Shown: piece by piece, positions 23,630-34,847 of the stretch | Numbering within the stretch: the first letter of the stretch is position 1 | How the letters are laid out: each line of letters starts with the position of its first letter | Assembly: GCA_021234155.1 (NCBI GenBank) | Contig: JAJEKV010000155.1 | Coordinates: 1,106,995 to 1,170,994, forward strand | DNA length: 64,000 nt | From: Isoetes taiwanensis | Taxonomy: Eukaryota > Streptophyta > Lycopodiopsida > Isoetales > Isoetaceae | Reading direction: 5' to 3' | Notes under the pieces: generated by a model | Told to the model about the DNA's origin: nothing | Seen by the model: only the letters and a program-made list of their open reading frames with translations | Database searches by the model: none | Translations under genes and position numbers: made by a program

Positions 23630-25740
23630 GATTGCATTCTGGGATGCTCCTCTGATCAAGAGGGCCGTGGAACTTGTCCCCTAGGGTAATTTCGCCGCAT
23701 TCCAGATGACATGGAGAGGTTTGACGCTAACCGCCTCCTCTCCATGCCCCGCAAAATAAATAACGCGGGTCTAAATCCCCCCGCCGCCACAAAGGCTATC
23801 CTAATCAAAAAATCGAGGGCCCGCAAAGCCTACCAAAATACCTTATTTTCCCAGACGCTGCCACTTAAGTAAGCCAAATCGCTGAAAATCGTGATTTTTC
23901 CATGCATTAATTCGCGAAATCTTATAAACACAAAAAGAATACGTGAGCAGCAACCGTCTCTAAAAGGTGAAAATCCTTTTGGCAGATGGTGCAACATGAC
24001 GCTGCACACGCAAGAGAAAATGCACCGGCTAATAGAAGCACAAGGTAGGCATGAGATCTAGGCCTGAGCTAACCCTCCCTTTCTCGGAGGCCACCGGCCG
24101 TGAACGCCCTACCGGTGCAGTTGAGCCAGCTTTTCTCCGCGGGTCACATAAATTATAATACCTAAAGCACCTAGTGCTCCTATCATTACTTCAATCTTCT
24201 ACTGTGGCCCCTGTGGGTGAAACTCCCCAAGCATCTTATTCTTGGCAGTTAACTGCCGTGGGGTCGAGGACTGGCCGACCCCACCGGACCGAACCGGGCT
24301 CCACCAATGGACCCGAATAATCAGTTTAATGGGGACCAAGCTCGCGGGCGTAAGACCACTTCCAAGCATAAAACGCCAAAGTAGGTCGCTACTACACACT
24401 CAGAAATAATTGGTACGGAGGGGCTGGATTACCAATACCTCCTAGTGAGGTGGGGTAAGTGATTGATCCTCTCGAAAACCGGAACTTGTCCCCTAGGGTA
24501 ATTTCCTCATTGCTGACGACGCCACAGGTCGGATCATTAACCGTGGCCTCCTCCATGCCCCAAAATCGAAAAACGGGTCTAAACTCTGCCATACAACGGT
24601 GGCCATCCCAATAAAAATCGAGGGTCTAAAACTCATCCGTAGTCACCGGATTTTCCTCTCTATACTCTGGCCACTTGCAAGCCACCGGGTTGAAAACTGT
24701 GGATATTTCCCCGCCCCATGCATTAATTATTATGAATTTCCTGAGCATAAACACAAAGAAAAGCATGATAAAAATTCTGGGTCTCAAAAAAGGTGAAATC
24801 TTGGCAGATGTGCAAGATGACGCCGCGACACGCAAGAGAAAATGCAATCCAAGAATAGAAGTACAAGCAGAGGCATGAGACGAGCCCGAAGCAACCCTTC
24901 CAAAGAGACCACCGGGTTCCAGACCACCTACTAGGTAGTGGAGCTTAGCTTTGCTTCTCCGTATCACATGTATCACCCAGCGCCCCTAGTGCCGCTATTC
25001 TCACTTCAATCTTCTACTGTGGCCTCAGTGGTGAACTCCCAAGTATTTCCTGTTTCGCAGTTAGCCGTCCAAGCTGGGCCGAGGATCTGCTGACCCCCAC
25101 TCTGAATCAGAACTCGGCTCCGGCCTAATGGACCCTAACATCCCCATTACCTAGGGGACCGTTTTCAGGCGTACACTCACCCCTCTCCAAGAAACGCCAA
25201 AGTAGGTCGCTACTACACACTTGTGTAGTCAATTGCATGGGAGGTGGATAATACCTCTTAGTGAGGGTAAGTGATTGATCCCGGGAAAACGGGCCATGGA
25301 ACTTGTCCCCAGGGTAATTTCATTTCGCCTCCAACGACGCACAGGTCGGATCGCCAACTGGGCCTCCTCCCATGCCCCAAAAATCGAAAACGGGTCTAAA
25401 CCTTGTCGTGGCCAATCCGCTGCCATCCCAATAAAAAAATCGAGGGTCGAAAACTCATTTGGAAATACCGGATTTTCTCAGACTCTCTGGGGCCACTTGC
25501 AAGCTAAATTGGCTGAAAACCAGATTTTTCCCCTACCTACGCATTAATTATGAATTCTACATAAACACAAAGAAAAGCATGTGATAAAAATCCTGGTTTC
25601 AAAAGATGAAATCTTAAGGTATGTGCAAAGATGACGTCAAGATAATGCTAGTGAGAAAAATGCACCAGCATATATACCTTCGAGACCTCCCCTTCACAAG
25701 AAAGGGGCCGCCACGAGGTGCTCCGCCTAAGGTTTGCAAA
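23630..25740 (+). repeat. 815-bp tandem repeat, about 2.5 copies
   Basis: The word GGAACTTGTCCC recurs at 23669, 24481 and 25298, giving periods of 812 and 817 bp. Other landmarks with the same spacing are CTTCAATCTTCTACTGTGG (24190, 25007) and AACGCCAAAGTAGGTCGCTA (24370, 25193). Each unit also carries an AATCGA(G)GG(C/T) word and a CATAAACACAAAGAAAA word. The array lies in the leader of the chromovirus and is non-coding. Confidence 0.8.
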
Positions 25741-25859
25741 GACATCCAAGTATCCATGTCACCATCATCTAGCCATGTCACCTAAAAATTCCAAGCAACA
25801 TCACCCACACGAAAAGACCAAAGATGGACATCTTTGGTTTTGGCCTAGTCAAAACTTGA

Positions 25860-27465
25860 CCTTGCTTACTTGGCATGCCATGTCACCACTTGGGGTGCCT
25901 AGGTGGCATGCTTGAGACCAGTGGTGGCATACCGAGCCACCTTGGCATGTTGAGCCTGCATGGCATGCTGGAGCCACATTGGCATGTTTGAGCCTAGGTG
26001 GTGATGTTTGAGCCACCTTTGGCATGTTGGAGCCCACGCGGCACATATGGAGTCCACGCGGGCATGTTTGAGCCACCTTGGTACGTTGGAGCCTAGGTGG
26101 CATGCTCTGGAGCCCACCTCGGGATGTTTGAGCCACCGGCATGTTTGGAGCCCCGGGGTGGCATGCTGGAGCCTAGATGGCATGCTCTGGAGCCCACCTA
26201 GGAAATCGCTGAGCCCAGGTGGCATGCTGGCTCCACGCGGCATACCTGGAGCCACCCTGGGCAAGCTGACAGGTGCAGCGCTGAGTCCGCCGCGGGCAAT
26301 GCCTGAGCAACGCTTGGAGCCCAGTGGCATGCTCTGAGCCATCTTGGTCAGCGCTGCGCCCCAGGGTGCAGACTGGGGCCTGGCTCAACCCTGGCAATGC
26401 CTGGAGCCCAGGGTGGCATGGCCGGAGCCCACCCTGGCACTGCCTTGACTCAGGTGGCTGCCTGGAGCTCACCCTGGCACGTTGGCCCACGCAGCACGCC
26501 TGGAGCTCACCCTGGGCACTGCCTGGGATAACGTTGGAGCTTGAAGGTGGTATGTTTGAGCTTACCTGGCATGTTGGAGCCACTCTGGCATGTTGGTTTG
26601 CTGCTGAGACCACGCATGTTTGGAGCCACTTGCTATGTTAGAGCCTAGGTGGTATGTTGAGTCAGGTGGTGCTTGAGCCACCTTTGGCATGTTGGAGCCC
26701 ACGCGGAGCATATTTGAGCCACCTCGCAAGTTGGAGCATAGTGGCATGTTAGAGCCCACGGGCATGTTTGAGCATGTTGGAGCCTAGGTGCATGTTGGAG
26801 CACCTTGGCACGTGGCATGCTTGGAGCCCACGTGGCATGCTCTGGAGCCTAGGTGCGTGTTAGAGCCATCACCTGGCATGTTGAGCCTAGGTGGCATGTT
26901 TGAGCCAACTTGGGTGGTTTAAGCCTAGGTGGTGATAAGCCAGAGCCAATCTTGGCATGCTGGAGGCCAGTAGGTATGGTGGAGCCTACGCGGGTGATGT
27001 TTGTACACTCTTGGCATGTTTGGAGCCTAGGTGGCTGCTGGAGCCTAGGTGGCATGTTTGAGCCTACCTTATGTTTGGAGCCGCCTCGCATGTTTGGAGC
27101 TTAGGTGGCATGTTGGGAGCCTAGGTGGCATGTTTGAGCTACCTTTTGGAGCAAGTTTGGAGCCAGTGGCATGTTGGAGCCACCTTGGCATGTTGGAGCC
27201 ATGAGCCTCTATGGTATGTTTGGAGCTTATGTGGTGATGTTTGGAGCCACCTAGAAATGTTGGAGCCTAGGGTGGCATGTTGGAGCCTACTGCAGTATAT
27301 TCTCTGGCTTACCTTGGCAAGTTGGAGCATAGGTGGTATGTTGGAGTTCGCGTGGCATGTTTGGATACCTGGTTTCCAGGGTGGCATGTTTGGTTTCATT
27401 TTGTCATGTTGGAGCCTAGTGGTATGTTAGGAGCCTACCTTGGCATGTTGGTGCCACGCTATGCA
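25860..27465 (+). repeat. Minisatellite, unit about 20 bp, 1.6 kb
   Basis: The tract consists of roughly 80 degenerate units resembling GGAGCCTAGGTGGCATGTT or GAGCCACCTTGGCATGTT. The two types alternate irregularly. The repeats leave frames open on the minus strand that would encode monotonous peptides (QTCHVGSNMP-like); these are by-products, not genes. A middle section (26270-26530) is more GC-rich and less regular. Length polymorphism is expected. Confidence 0.85.
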
Positions 27466-27529
27466 AAAATAGGTGTTAAGTAATTGAAGTGAAGAAGTAA
27501 CTTGTGTTATATGGAATACTAGTATAAGA

Positions 27530-27965
27530 ACATGACGGCACGCATCACATGTAGTAAATCAAGACTAGTCCTACCACTATAAAGACCCGTGATAATGGAA
27601 GGATAGGACATGTAGAGAATCAAGTACTCTTCCTACTTCTATAAAGACATGTGAGAATAGAAGTATTACACATGTCATAATTCATGCATTCTTCCTACAA
27701 TGCCTTAGCAAATAAAAGATCACCCTACTACTATAAAGCATATGTGACATGGAAGCATACGCATATGTAGAGAATCAAGTATTCTCTTTCCGGGACTCTT
27801 CTATAAAGACATGTGATAATAGAAGTATTACATGTCAATTCATGATTCTTTCCTACAATGCCTTAGCAAATAAAGATTGGCCCTCTACTACTATAAAGAC
27901 ATGGAATGGAAGTATAGACATGTAGAGAATCAAATATTCTTTTCCTACATCTATAAAGATAATGG
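27530..27965 (+). repeat. 155-bp tandem repeat, about 3 copies
   Basis: TAGAGAATCAA recurs at 27613, 27768 and 27923, exactly 155 bp apart. Each unit also contains TATAAAGACATGTG and CTACAATGCCTTAGCAAATA. The units are non-coding and AT-rich and end just before the gag relic. Confidence 0.85.
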
Positions 27966-28214
27966 ATAATAATTATTGTATTAATGAGAAATTCAAAGAC
28001 TTTTCCGCTGAAGTGGATTGTATTATAAAATGACACATGTCACAATAGAAGAAACTACAAAACAAATAAAGTTGGATGTTTTAGTCCACCTAAAAAGAAA
28101 TTACTATCTAACAAAACCATACCTTCACAAATCCACATGTAGGATTCTTCAAAACAGGACATGTAGACCTACTCAAACCGGGAGGTTTTCAACAAAGGGA
28201 CCAAAACCTGGGTG

Positions 28215-28800
28215 GAGTGTGAAGGGAACATAAGTCCAAAGATGATGCAAAGAAGCTCTATAGGCTCCAACAGGGAAACAAATCACCCGTAAATACGTAG
28301 GAATTCATGAGGCTAAGGTCAGATGTGCCGGGTTGGGAGAAGCATGCAGAGAAAGCTATATTGAGGGGGTCAATGAGATCCGCAGCCAGGAGTACAAACC
28401 CCAGATGCAAGATCGTAAGCAGAGTCCAAGGCTATAAGCTTGGGTGGTGGCCTGACCCCTAATAGCCAGCATAAGCCAGATTTCTTAGGATAAAGGCAAG
28501 GCTTACAGAAGCTATAGCCCTCTAGGGCAGCCTACTCCGTGTCCAAATAGAGCCCCATATATGGTGGGAGAAACCAAGGGAAATGTGCTAGAGAAGAAGG
28601 TGTGTCCTTCAAGGACAAGCAGAGGGTCAAACTACTCCAAAGCAAGACGATCCTTTTGGCAGCGATGCCCAAGGAAAAGAGGCGAGGTATAGAAAAAGTG
28701 TTCTTGTCAGTGTTTCCTGCAAAATGTGCCATAGACAAAGAACCCGCCCATACCGCCATGAGTGCGCAAATGAAATGAGTTAGAGATTGGGATTACCCTG
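28215..28800 (+). pseudogene. Chromovirus gag relic
   Basis: At 28232-28340 one frame reads SKDDAKKLYRLQQG, followed after a break by EFMRLRSDVPGWEKHAEKA. These match the core of plant gypsy gag proteins ('L..L.QG..SV.EY..EF..L...VP'). At about 28718-28766 CKMCHRQ...HEC gives a degenerate CCHC zinc knuckle, in the right place at the gag C-terminus. Gag would package element RNA into cytoplasmic particles. Stops and frame changes occur about every 20-40 codons. The N-terminal part is not found. Confidence 0.6.
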
Positions 28801-28939
28801 GCCCCGGCCTACCTACTCTGGCTGCAGGGAAGGCCGCGACTAAGATCCGCCAGGAGTGCCATTCTTTGTCACAATAGATACAGAAAGGTGAGAGCCAAAG
28901 ATAAAAGTACTTCCACAAAGAGGGAAAGGCCAAGGCCAA

Positions 28940-29210
28940 GTCCTTCATAGTCTTGATAGACTCAGGAAGTAGCCACAATCCCTTGCATCCCATCGGTTCA
29001 AATGTTGAAGCCGAAACCATTAAAGCCGTGCCGCCCGCTTGTCTTAGCAAGTGGTGCAAAGAGCATGCATCTGCTGGTGCAAGAGAATCAATCTCGACAT
29101 CGACTTCAAGCGTGATTAATATCCGTGATGGGGGCGTAAGTACGGGCATCGCGGGCACGACTTGATCATAGGAATGGAGTACCTTACAAATAGGGCCATT
29201 ATCGATCAGG
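28940..29210 (+). pseudogene. Chromovirus aspartic protease relic
   Basis: FIVLIDSGSSHN (about 28943-28980) is the active-site segment of retroviral-type aspartic proteases as found in plant gypsy elements (usual form 'VLIDSGSTHNF'). The catalytic Asp and the Ser-Gly are present. DLIIGMEYLTNRAIID at about 29162-29209 matches the C-terminal 'D.ILGMDWL' block. The protease would cleave the gag-pol polyprotein. A stop near 29163 and frame breaks separate the two blocks. Confidence 0.65.
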
Positions 29211-29439
29211 GAAAGCTTCGGCGTGACCTTCCTAACGCCTCGACGGCAAGACTAGTCAAAATCACAGTAAAGAAGTTGCTTTCCATCATGCAAAGGTATG
29301 TCTTCTAAGAGGTCGCTCGGCGCATCAAGAGCGAAGGTGTGGTATACATCTTCAAGCTTGAGGATTAGTGAGCCGTAATCTAAGGAAGCAAAGAAGACAA
29401 GGTGTCAAAGAAGTTGTCAAGCAAGTAGTTGTCGATCAC

Positions 29440-30065
29440 TGAGTTCCATGATCTCTTTCCAGATGAGATCAAGCAAATTCTCCTTATAGAGGAGTCGAAA
29501 AGTAGATAAAGACTAACCGAACAAAGCTTCAACGCAGCAAGCAAGGCTCCATATAGAATGACAACGCAGAGTTGTCTCGAGCTAAAGAAGCAGCTTGCGT
29601 GGAGCCGGGCTGACCTAGGTTTCATTAGACCTAGTAGTTTCGCCATTTGGAGCCTATTCTCTTCGCTAAGAAGAAGGGATATGTGCTTAAGGATGTGCAT
29701 AGAATTATAGGCGCTTGAACAAGCACACCATTAAGAACAAGTATGCGCCCCCGCATCGATGACTTGATGATCAGCCTCCAAGGTGCAAAGATCTTCTTCC
29801 AAAAATCGACTCTACAGTCGCCATATCAATGAATGTGATAGTGAAGAAGAAGATATCCATAAGACCGCCTCGAATCGCAGATAAGTAATCTATGAGTTCA
29901 CTGGGTGAATGCCCTTCTACTTTATCACGTTCTCAACGCTCATGAGGTTTGGTGAACTACATCTTCGTGGAGTTCTTAGACACCTTTGTGATTGTTTTTT
30001 TGATGACATTTTGGTGTATAAAGTGCATCCCTTGAAGAGCACGCATAAACACTGGTGAAGAGGCC
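29440..30065 (+). pseudogene. Chromovirus reverse transcriptase relic
   Basis: Recognisable blocks in order are FHDLFPDEI (29441), PYRMT...ELKKQL (about 29550-29595), GFIRPSS (about 29620), LRMCIE (about 29690), EEDIHKTA (about 29848), YEFTG.MPF (about 29890) and the catalytic FDDILVYK (29998-30021). The catalytic Asp pair is intact, but there are many stops and frame changes, so no enzyme is possible as written. The relic lies between protease and RNase H as expected for Ty3/gypsy. Confidence 0.75.
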
Positions 30066-30299
30066 GGAGAAGCTGAAGAGGCACTAACCCAGCACGCCAA
30101 GTTGTCGGGCGCCACTTCGCAGTCGTAGAAGGTGGAGTATCTAGGCTCGCGTGGATCTCAGAAGGCATCTCGACAAGATCCCGCAAAGATTGAAGCCGTC
30201 ATTCGCTGGTCGGGCGCCAAGAAGAATGTGCATGAAGTCGAAGTTTTCGGCCTAGCAGTGGTACTACAGAAGTTCGTGGAAGAACTTTGCTAAGATAGC

Positions 30300-30800
30300 A
30301 GCCTGGCCAATGGACTTGACGAGGGCGGAGAAAGTGAAAGATTGGGCAGAGCATTGGCACAAGAAAGCCCAAAGGAGGTTTGAATTGTTGAAGGAAGCTT
30401 TAACAACAGCCCCGGATCTTAACCGGGCCGACCGGAGAAAGATAAGCTTGTAGCGGCACAGGCGCAGTAAAGATAGCTCACAAGTGCGCGCGGCTTATGG
30501 AGAAGAGCGGCGTGGTAGCGTATGATTCCGGGAAGATGAACAGCCCAAACACGCTACCCCACGCGATGATCGAGGGAATTGCTTGCGGTTGTCGGGGCAT
30601 TAAGAATTTGGAGGCACTACCTTTTGGGAAGGAAGTTCCGGTTGGATATGCACCACGAGCCTCCAATATGTATTCACGCAACCACACCTCAACCTGAGGC
30701 AGAGAAGGTGGATGGAGTTCCTTGAAGAGTACGACTTTGATATAGTCTACAAGCCAGGGAAGCTCAATGTGGTAGCGGATGCGCTTTCAAGGCATCCCCT
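30300..30800 (+). pseudogene. Chromovirus RNase H relic
   Basis: Between RT and integrase, a frame gives SGVVAYDSGKMNS (about 30502-30540), matching the 'P.AY.SR.L...E' block. It is followed out of frame by FGKE/LLGRKF-type and RNHTST pieces, and ends with EYDFDIVYKPGKLN and VVADALSR (30730-30790), the usual RNase H to integrase connection 'I.Y..GK.N.VADALSR'. The last part is in frame with integrase. Upstream breaks inactivate the domain. Confidence 0.7.
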
Positions 30801-31977
30801 GACAACTAGAGTCCATTGCAATGCAATTTCGACGATCTCCAGCGATTTTGGTAAGAAGATTGAAGAGTCCTTGCCAACGGATGTGGATTTCAGGGAAGTA
30901 TGGGCAAGCCTCTCTAAGGAGGCTAGAACAGATAAGGAGCGGGAAGCCTTTAAACATTATAAGAAGGAAGGCAACCTGTTGTACCATAAGAACAAGTTGT
31001 GCGTACCCGAATCATTAGGTGTAAGGAAATTGATCCTCCACGACACGCACAACAGCCCAATAGCTGGCCATGCGGGATTCATGAAAACATATTTCAAAGT
31101 ACGCAGCAGCTATTATTGGCCAGGAATGAAGAAGCAGGTGGCTCGCTACATCAATGAATGCCAGCTATGTCAGCAGACGAAGGCAGAGCATCTTCGAATT
31201 CCAGGAGCTTTAGAGCCATTAGCGGTGCCAAACGCTAAGTGGGAGGTGATTAGCATGGATTTTATCACAGGGCTCCCAAGGACCGCAAGAGGGAAAGATG
31301 CTTTGATGGTAGTAGTCGACAAGTTGTCGAAAATGGCACATTTTGTGCCTTGCAGGACCACAGATACAGCTATGGACACAGCGAAGCTCTTCACCAAAGA
31401 GATCTTCAGGCTTCATGGCATGCCAAGGGAGATTATCTCCGACAGGGATCCGAAGTTCATGAGCGCCTTTTGGCAAGACCTCTTTGCGACAATCCAGACG
31501 AAGCTATCCATGAGCACAGCATATCATCCTCAGACGGATGGCCAGACGGAGCGGACCAACAGGATTTTAGAGGACATGCTACAAAACTATGTCTGGAATA
31601 AGCAAAGTATGTGGGAAGAATTTATTCACTTGGTGGAGTTCGCCTATAATAGCACCAAGCAGGAATCATCCCAAATGTCGCCGTTTATGATCAATTACGG
31701 CTATCAGTGCCTAACTCCAGACACTTGGCACAACCCCGTGTCAAAAGTGGAAGTTTCGCAGCAGATGTTGGCCGATATGCAGCAGCTTGTGGAAGAAGTT
31801 CGAGGTTATCTGCTAGCAGCAAGAAGTCGTCAGAAGAGCATCGCCGACAAGCATCGAACAATAAGAGAGTTCAAAGTTGGAGATGATGTTTGGCTCAAGA
31901 TCAAGGTGAAGCAGGCGAAGCTCAGGATCGGGAATTGCAAGAAGCTTGCTCCAAGGTGGGCTGGACCTTCGGAATAG
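30712..31977 (+). CDS. Chromovirus integrase, open frame of 421 codons
   Basis: The frame starts inside the end of RNase H (YKPGKLNVVADALSR, residues 13-27) and runs through a complete integrase. The zinc-binding N-terminus has H113, H120, C150 and C153. The catalytic core has D183 (SMDFITGLP), D244 (SDRDPKF) and E280 (TDGQTERTN), so the DDE triad is intact. A basic C-terminal part ends near 31977, where the frame is lost shortly before the chromodomain. Integrase would insert the double-stranded DNA copy into chromosomes. The start given is simply the first Met; the real product would be cut from a polyprotein. It is the only long open frame in this element. Confidence 0.9.
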   Translation: MEFLEEYDFDIVYKPGKLNVVADALSRHPLTTRVHCNAISTISSDFGKKIEESLPTDVDFREVWASLSKEARTDKEREAFKHYKKEGNLLYHKNKLCVPESLGVRKLILHDTHNSPIAGHAGFMKTYFKVRSSYYWPGMKKQVARYINECQLCQQTKAEHLRIPGALEPLAVPNAKWEVISMDFITGLPRTARGKDALMVVVDKLSKMAHFVPCRTTDTAMDTAKLFTKEIFRLHGMPREIISDRDPKFMSAFWQDLFATIQTKLSMSTAYHPQTDGQTERTNRILEDMLQNYVWNKQSMWEEFIHLVEFAYNSTKQESSQMSPFMINYGYQCLTPDTWHNPVSKVEVSQQMLADMQQLVEEVRGYLLAARSRQKSIADKHRTIREFKVGDDVWLKIKVKQAKLRIGNCKKLAPRWAGPSE

Positions 31978-32350
31978 TCAAGAGAGTAGGTAATCAATCC
32001 TACATGTCGGACTTGCCAAAGACACCTAAAGATTCGAAGGTCTTCCACGTGAGTTTGTTGAAGAAGCATACTCCAAATCCGCATTTAAGTCTTGGATTCT
32101 CCAACGTTGTTGGAAATGACGGAGGAACAATTTGGAAATAGTTCCGCACTGATTCTTGATAAAGCTTTCAAGAAAACGAGGAGATCAAAATTCCTCCAAA
32201 GATTTGGTCAAGTGGAAACACTTACCAGTGGAAGACGCGACGTGGGTACTTAAGAAAGATTTAGTAAAGCAGTATCCACAGTTTATGGAGCAATGGGACG
32301 GCAAGGTCATCTCCGAAGAAATCGGCTCAGGCATGTCGATTGTGTAGGTT
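31978..32350 (+). pseudogene. Integrase C-terminus and chromodomain relic
   Basis: After a frame change at about 31975 the integrase tail continues (GNQSYMSDLPKTPK...KVFHVSLLKKH, 31985-32070), the usual 'VFHVS.LK' end. At 32200-32320 the frame VKWKHLPVEDATWVLKK matches the chromodomain core ('V.W.....ATWE...'), with PQFMEQW closing it. A C-terminal chromodomain defines chromoviruses and is thought to guide integration to marked chromatin. A stop near 32141 separates the parts. Confidence 0.75.
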
Positions 32351-33170
32351 AATTCTTGTGTAATTAAGATTAATCTACGCATGCAACCTATGCTTAGTAC
32401 GGGTCGCATGCGTTGTTACCGATGATGGGACCACTACGGTGATCTCTAGGGCGTGGTGTAATGTCAATGTAGGCATGACTGCGTTTCCGCTTGGGCGAGT
32501 GGAAGGTAGATTAGAAAGTCTACTTCTGTCCCACGGAAGTAGACGACCTCGAGAGAAAGGAGGTCATTGAGGAATGCATTGATAGGGAAAGCGCCTTTAG
32601 CCCCATATATGCTTTGATAGGAGGAATCTATCCTTCACGCCCCCCACGCGAGAAGGATATCCTCCACGCTGGGCAACTAGAGGTGTAGGCATGAGTGGCA
32701 TATAGGCATATAGGCGCTGTCTCCACGGCCATAATGGAAGATTCACCCTCTTCCTACGCCGGGAGATTAGCCATGCATCCATGTAGATAGGTGGGGTGGT
32801 CACCATATAACCAAAAATTTTATTAATAATTAAATGGTACTAACGTAGTGTCGACCTGCAGGCCAATAGAGCGCTCCGGAGGGCAAGGAGGTCGAGCTAT
32901 GAAGACTTGCAACACAAATTTTGTTGGAATGTAATTGTCATGTTAAGTGAATTATGGAGTAACCTGTTTAGTCATGTTATGAATTGATAAGTTGTTTCAT
33001 AATATAATGTTGTGATAATGTCATAAAAATATTACCTTAAGGTAATCTTAATAAATGTGTAAGGATTATAGTAGTTATCGTATGTATCAGGTTGATTGCA
33101 GGTTAGGTTGATCTCAAGGTGGGGAGACCCACGATGCTGCGGACAACATCATTTCAAGGTGGGGAGAATG
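32351..33170 (+). other. Chromovirus 3' untranslated region with polypurine tract
   Basis: About 0.8 kb without a gene separates the chromodomain from the 3' LTR. A purine-rich word, TCAAGGTGGGGAGA, occurs twice, near 33113 and again at 33154-33170, where it abuts the LTR. The second is the likely primer for plus-strand synthesis. The duplication of the tract is slightly unusual. Confidence 0.6.
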
Positions 33171-34842
33171 TGACGTTCCAAAGACAAAGATATCGCCCCG
33201 GGGCGTATACCGCATTGCCCGCCACACGCATACACGCCACTCCGGCTGACGTGTACGCTAGCGGTAGCCAGGTGGGTAGCCCTAGGGGGCAACTTGCCAG
33301 AAATATGTGCAACTATTAATGTGCACATTTTCCAATGTACACATTAATGTGGGCACACATTTCCAAGTGGACACTTCATGCTAAGTGGGCCACACCCATA
33401 GGTGCAATTAATGTGCACATTTTCCAATGTACACATTAATGTGGGCACACATTTCCATGTGTGCACATTTGGCCACCTAGCCCTTAAAGGCAAGTGGGCC
33501 CATTTCTAATTATCCCACATGCCAAAAGGGGATAATTGGAAACCCTAGCCAACCCCCTTGTCTATATAGGGTAGGAAACCCTAACTAGCCCATTTTTCGA
33601 TTTTAGGGCTTTAGAACTGTTTTGGTGCCTCAACGGCCAAATTAAACCGCCCCGAACTCTGCACGGGAGAATTGCATCCTTAGTTTCTCTTGATTCGAGC
33701 GTCTCAGCAGGATGGTCGAGCTCAGGTCAGGAGGAGCCCCTCAAGGATCAGGTATTTGGCCAATTAGATAGTCTAAACCCCATTTTAGTCATTGAATCAG
33801 TAGGTTTAGCCTATTAAATTGTCCATAGCAGCCCTCTAGATCTCTAGATAGCAGATTCTAACTAAAGAACCTAACTCTATGTTGTAGATTAGATCTAGTT
33901 CTTTAGTTCTCTGTGAAGTATATGGATGATGTATCTCTATGAACTTCTTGTATTGGGAAGGGGGGTAGAGACCTAAAGCTTTGTAGTTGATGCTCCTAGA
34001 GTAGCCTCTCTAGCACACTTGTAGATTCGGCCTCAGGCACAAGAGCCACAGGGATGTGGGTGAAGGGGCGGTGACCGGCTAAGAAGGAGGTTCATGTCCC
34101 GACTCTTGAACGATCCCCTCGGTGTGTAAAGCCTACCCGGGGATCATTGTGACTAGGTCCAATGGCTTGCCACCTGCGTGTGGGGCGCAGGCATGGGCTC
34201 GACACCCGTGAAGTGGTGTTCACTTTCCGTGGGTTCAATCGAATACGGGGCGGTGGCCCTCTAGTCACCTTGAGTCGGCATGTAGATCTGCGGAGGGAGT
34301 GATCCCCTACCTGCCCCATCGAACGGGAAGATGAGCCCGGGAATAGCCCTTTTGGCTATGCATCCGGCGGGCTACAGTCGGGTCCCGACACTCTTCAGAC
34401 CACTCTGCAAAGTGTGCATAGGAGGGGCGGATGGAGTGGACAACCCTAAGCCATGTTCATATGCCAGCCAAATCCATTGCCATGAATTGCATGCGCAATG
34501 AACTCTGGAGACCCAAGCCGTCAGTTATCCCTTTGAGTCTGAGCCTTGGGTAGGATTCCCTATGTGAAGTGCTGATCTTTGTCTATGCAGATATGTGGAG
34601 GACCATCCTTCGTGATGGTCATGTGATGTTGATGTATGTGCTACTGACGTGTATGTTTACGCTTCCGCAGCTAGGTAGGCCCTGAGGGAGACGGGGTGCA
34701 ATGACCCTTCCACTCTTCCCACTGGAACCCGTCACGGTTGCAGTGTCATGTGGAGGGCCCTGTATTAGCATGGAGCTGGTATGGGGGATGAACTCCTGTT
34801 TGTATACGGTGAGGGCACCGTATACGAGTAGGGGACGTCACA
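33171..34842 (+). repeat. 3' LTR of the chromovirus
   Basis: The LTR runs from TGACGTTCCA to CGTCACA and is colinear with 18817-20482. The TATA region (TCTATATAGG, 33561) and the flanking AAACCCTA motifs are kept. The duplicated block with ATTAATGTGCACATTTTCC is cleaner here than in the 5' LTR. Confidence 0.85.
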
Positions 34843-34847
34843 CTTGG
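34843..34847 (+). repeat. Target-site duplication, right
   Basis: CTTGG directly follows the 3' LTR and equals the five bases before the 5' LTR. Confidence 0.75.

Larger units (their letters stand above)
18817..34842 (+). mobile_element. Ty3/gypsy chromovirus LTR retrotransposon, 16 kb
   Basis: Two homologous LTRs (18817-20482 and 33171-34842) flank a gag-pol region of chromovirus order: gag, zinc knuckle, protease, RT, RNase H, integrase, chromodomain. A 5-bp target duplication, CTTGG, lies at 18812-18816 and 34843-34847. The LTRs open with TGACG and the 3' LTR ends in CA. A degenerate primer site, TGGTATCGAG, starts at 20483, and a purine-rich tract (AAGGTGGGGAGAATG) abuts the 3' LTR. The 16-kb length is large because about 7.7 kb of non-coding, tandemly repeated DNA lies between primer site and gag. 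Gag to RNase H are broken in many places; integrase is open. The LTRs differ substantially, so the element is old or its sequence is error-prone. Confidence 0.9.

Noticed and set aside
25849-27430. Frames of 60-147 codons on both strands
   Set aside because: They arise from a 20-bp minisatellite; peptides are periodic, occur on both strands and have no conserved start or domain.
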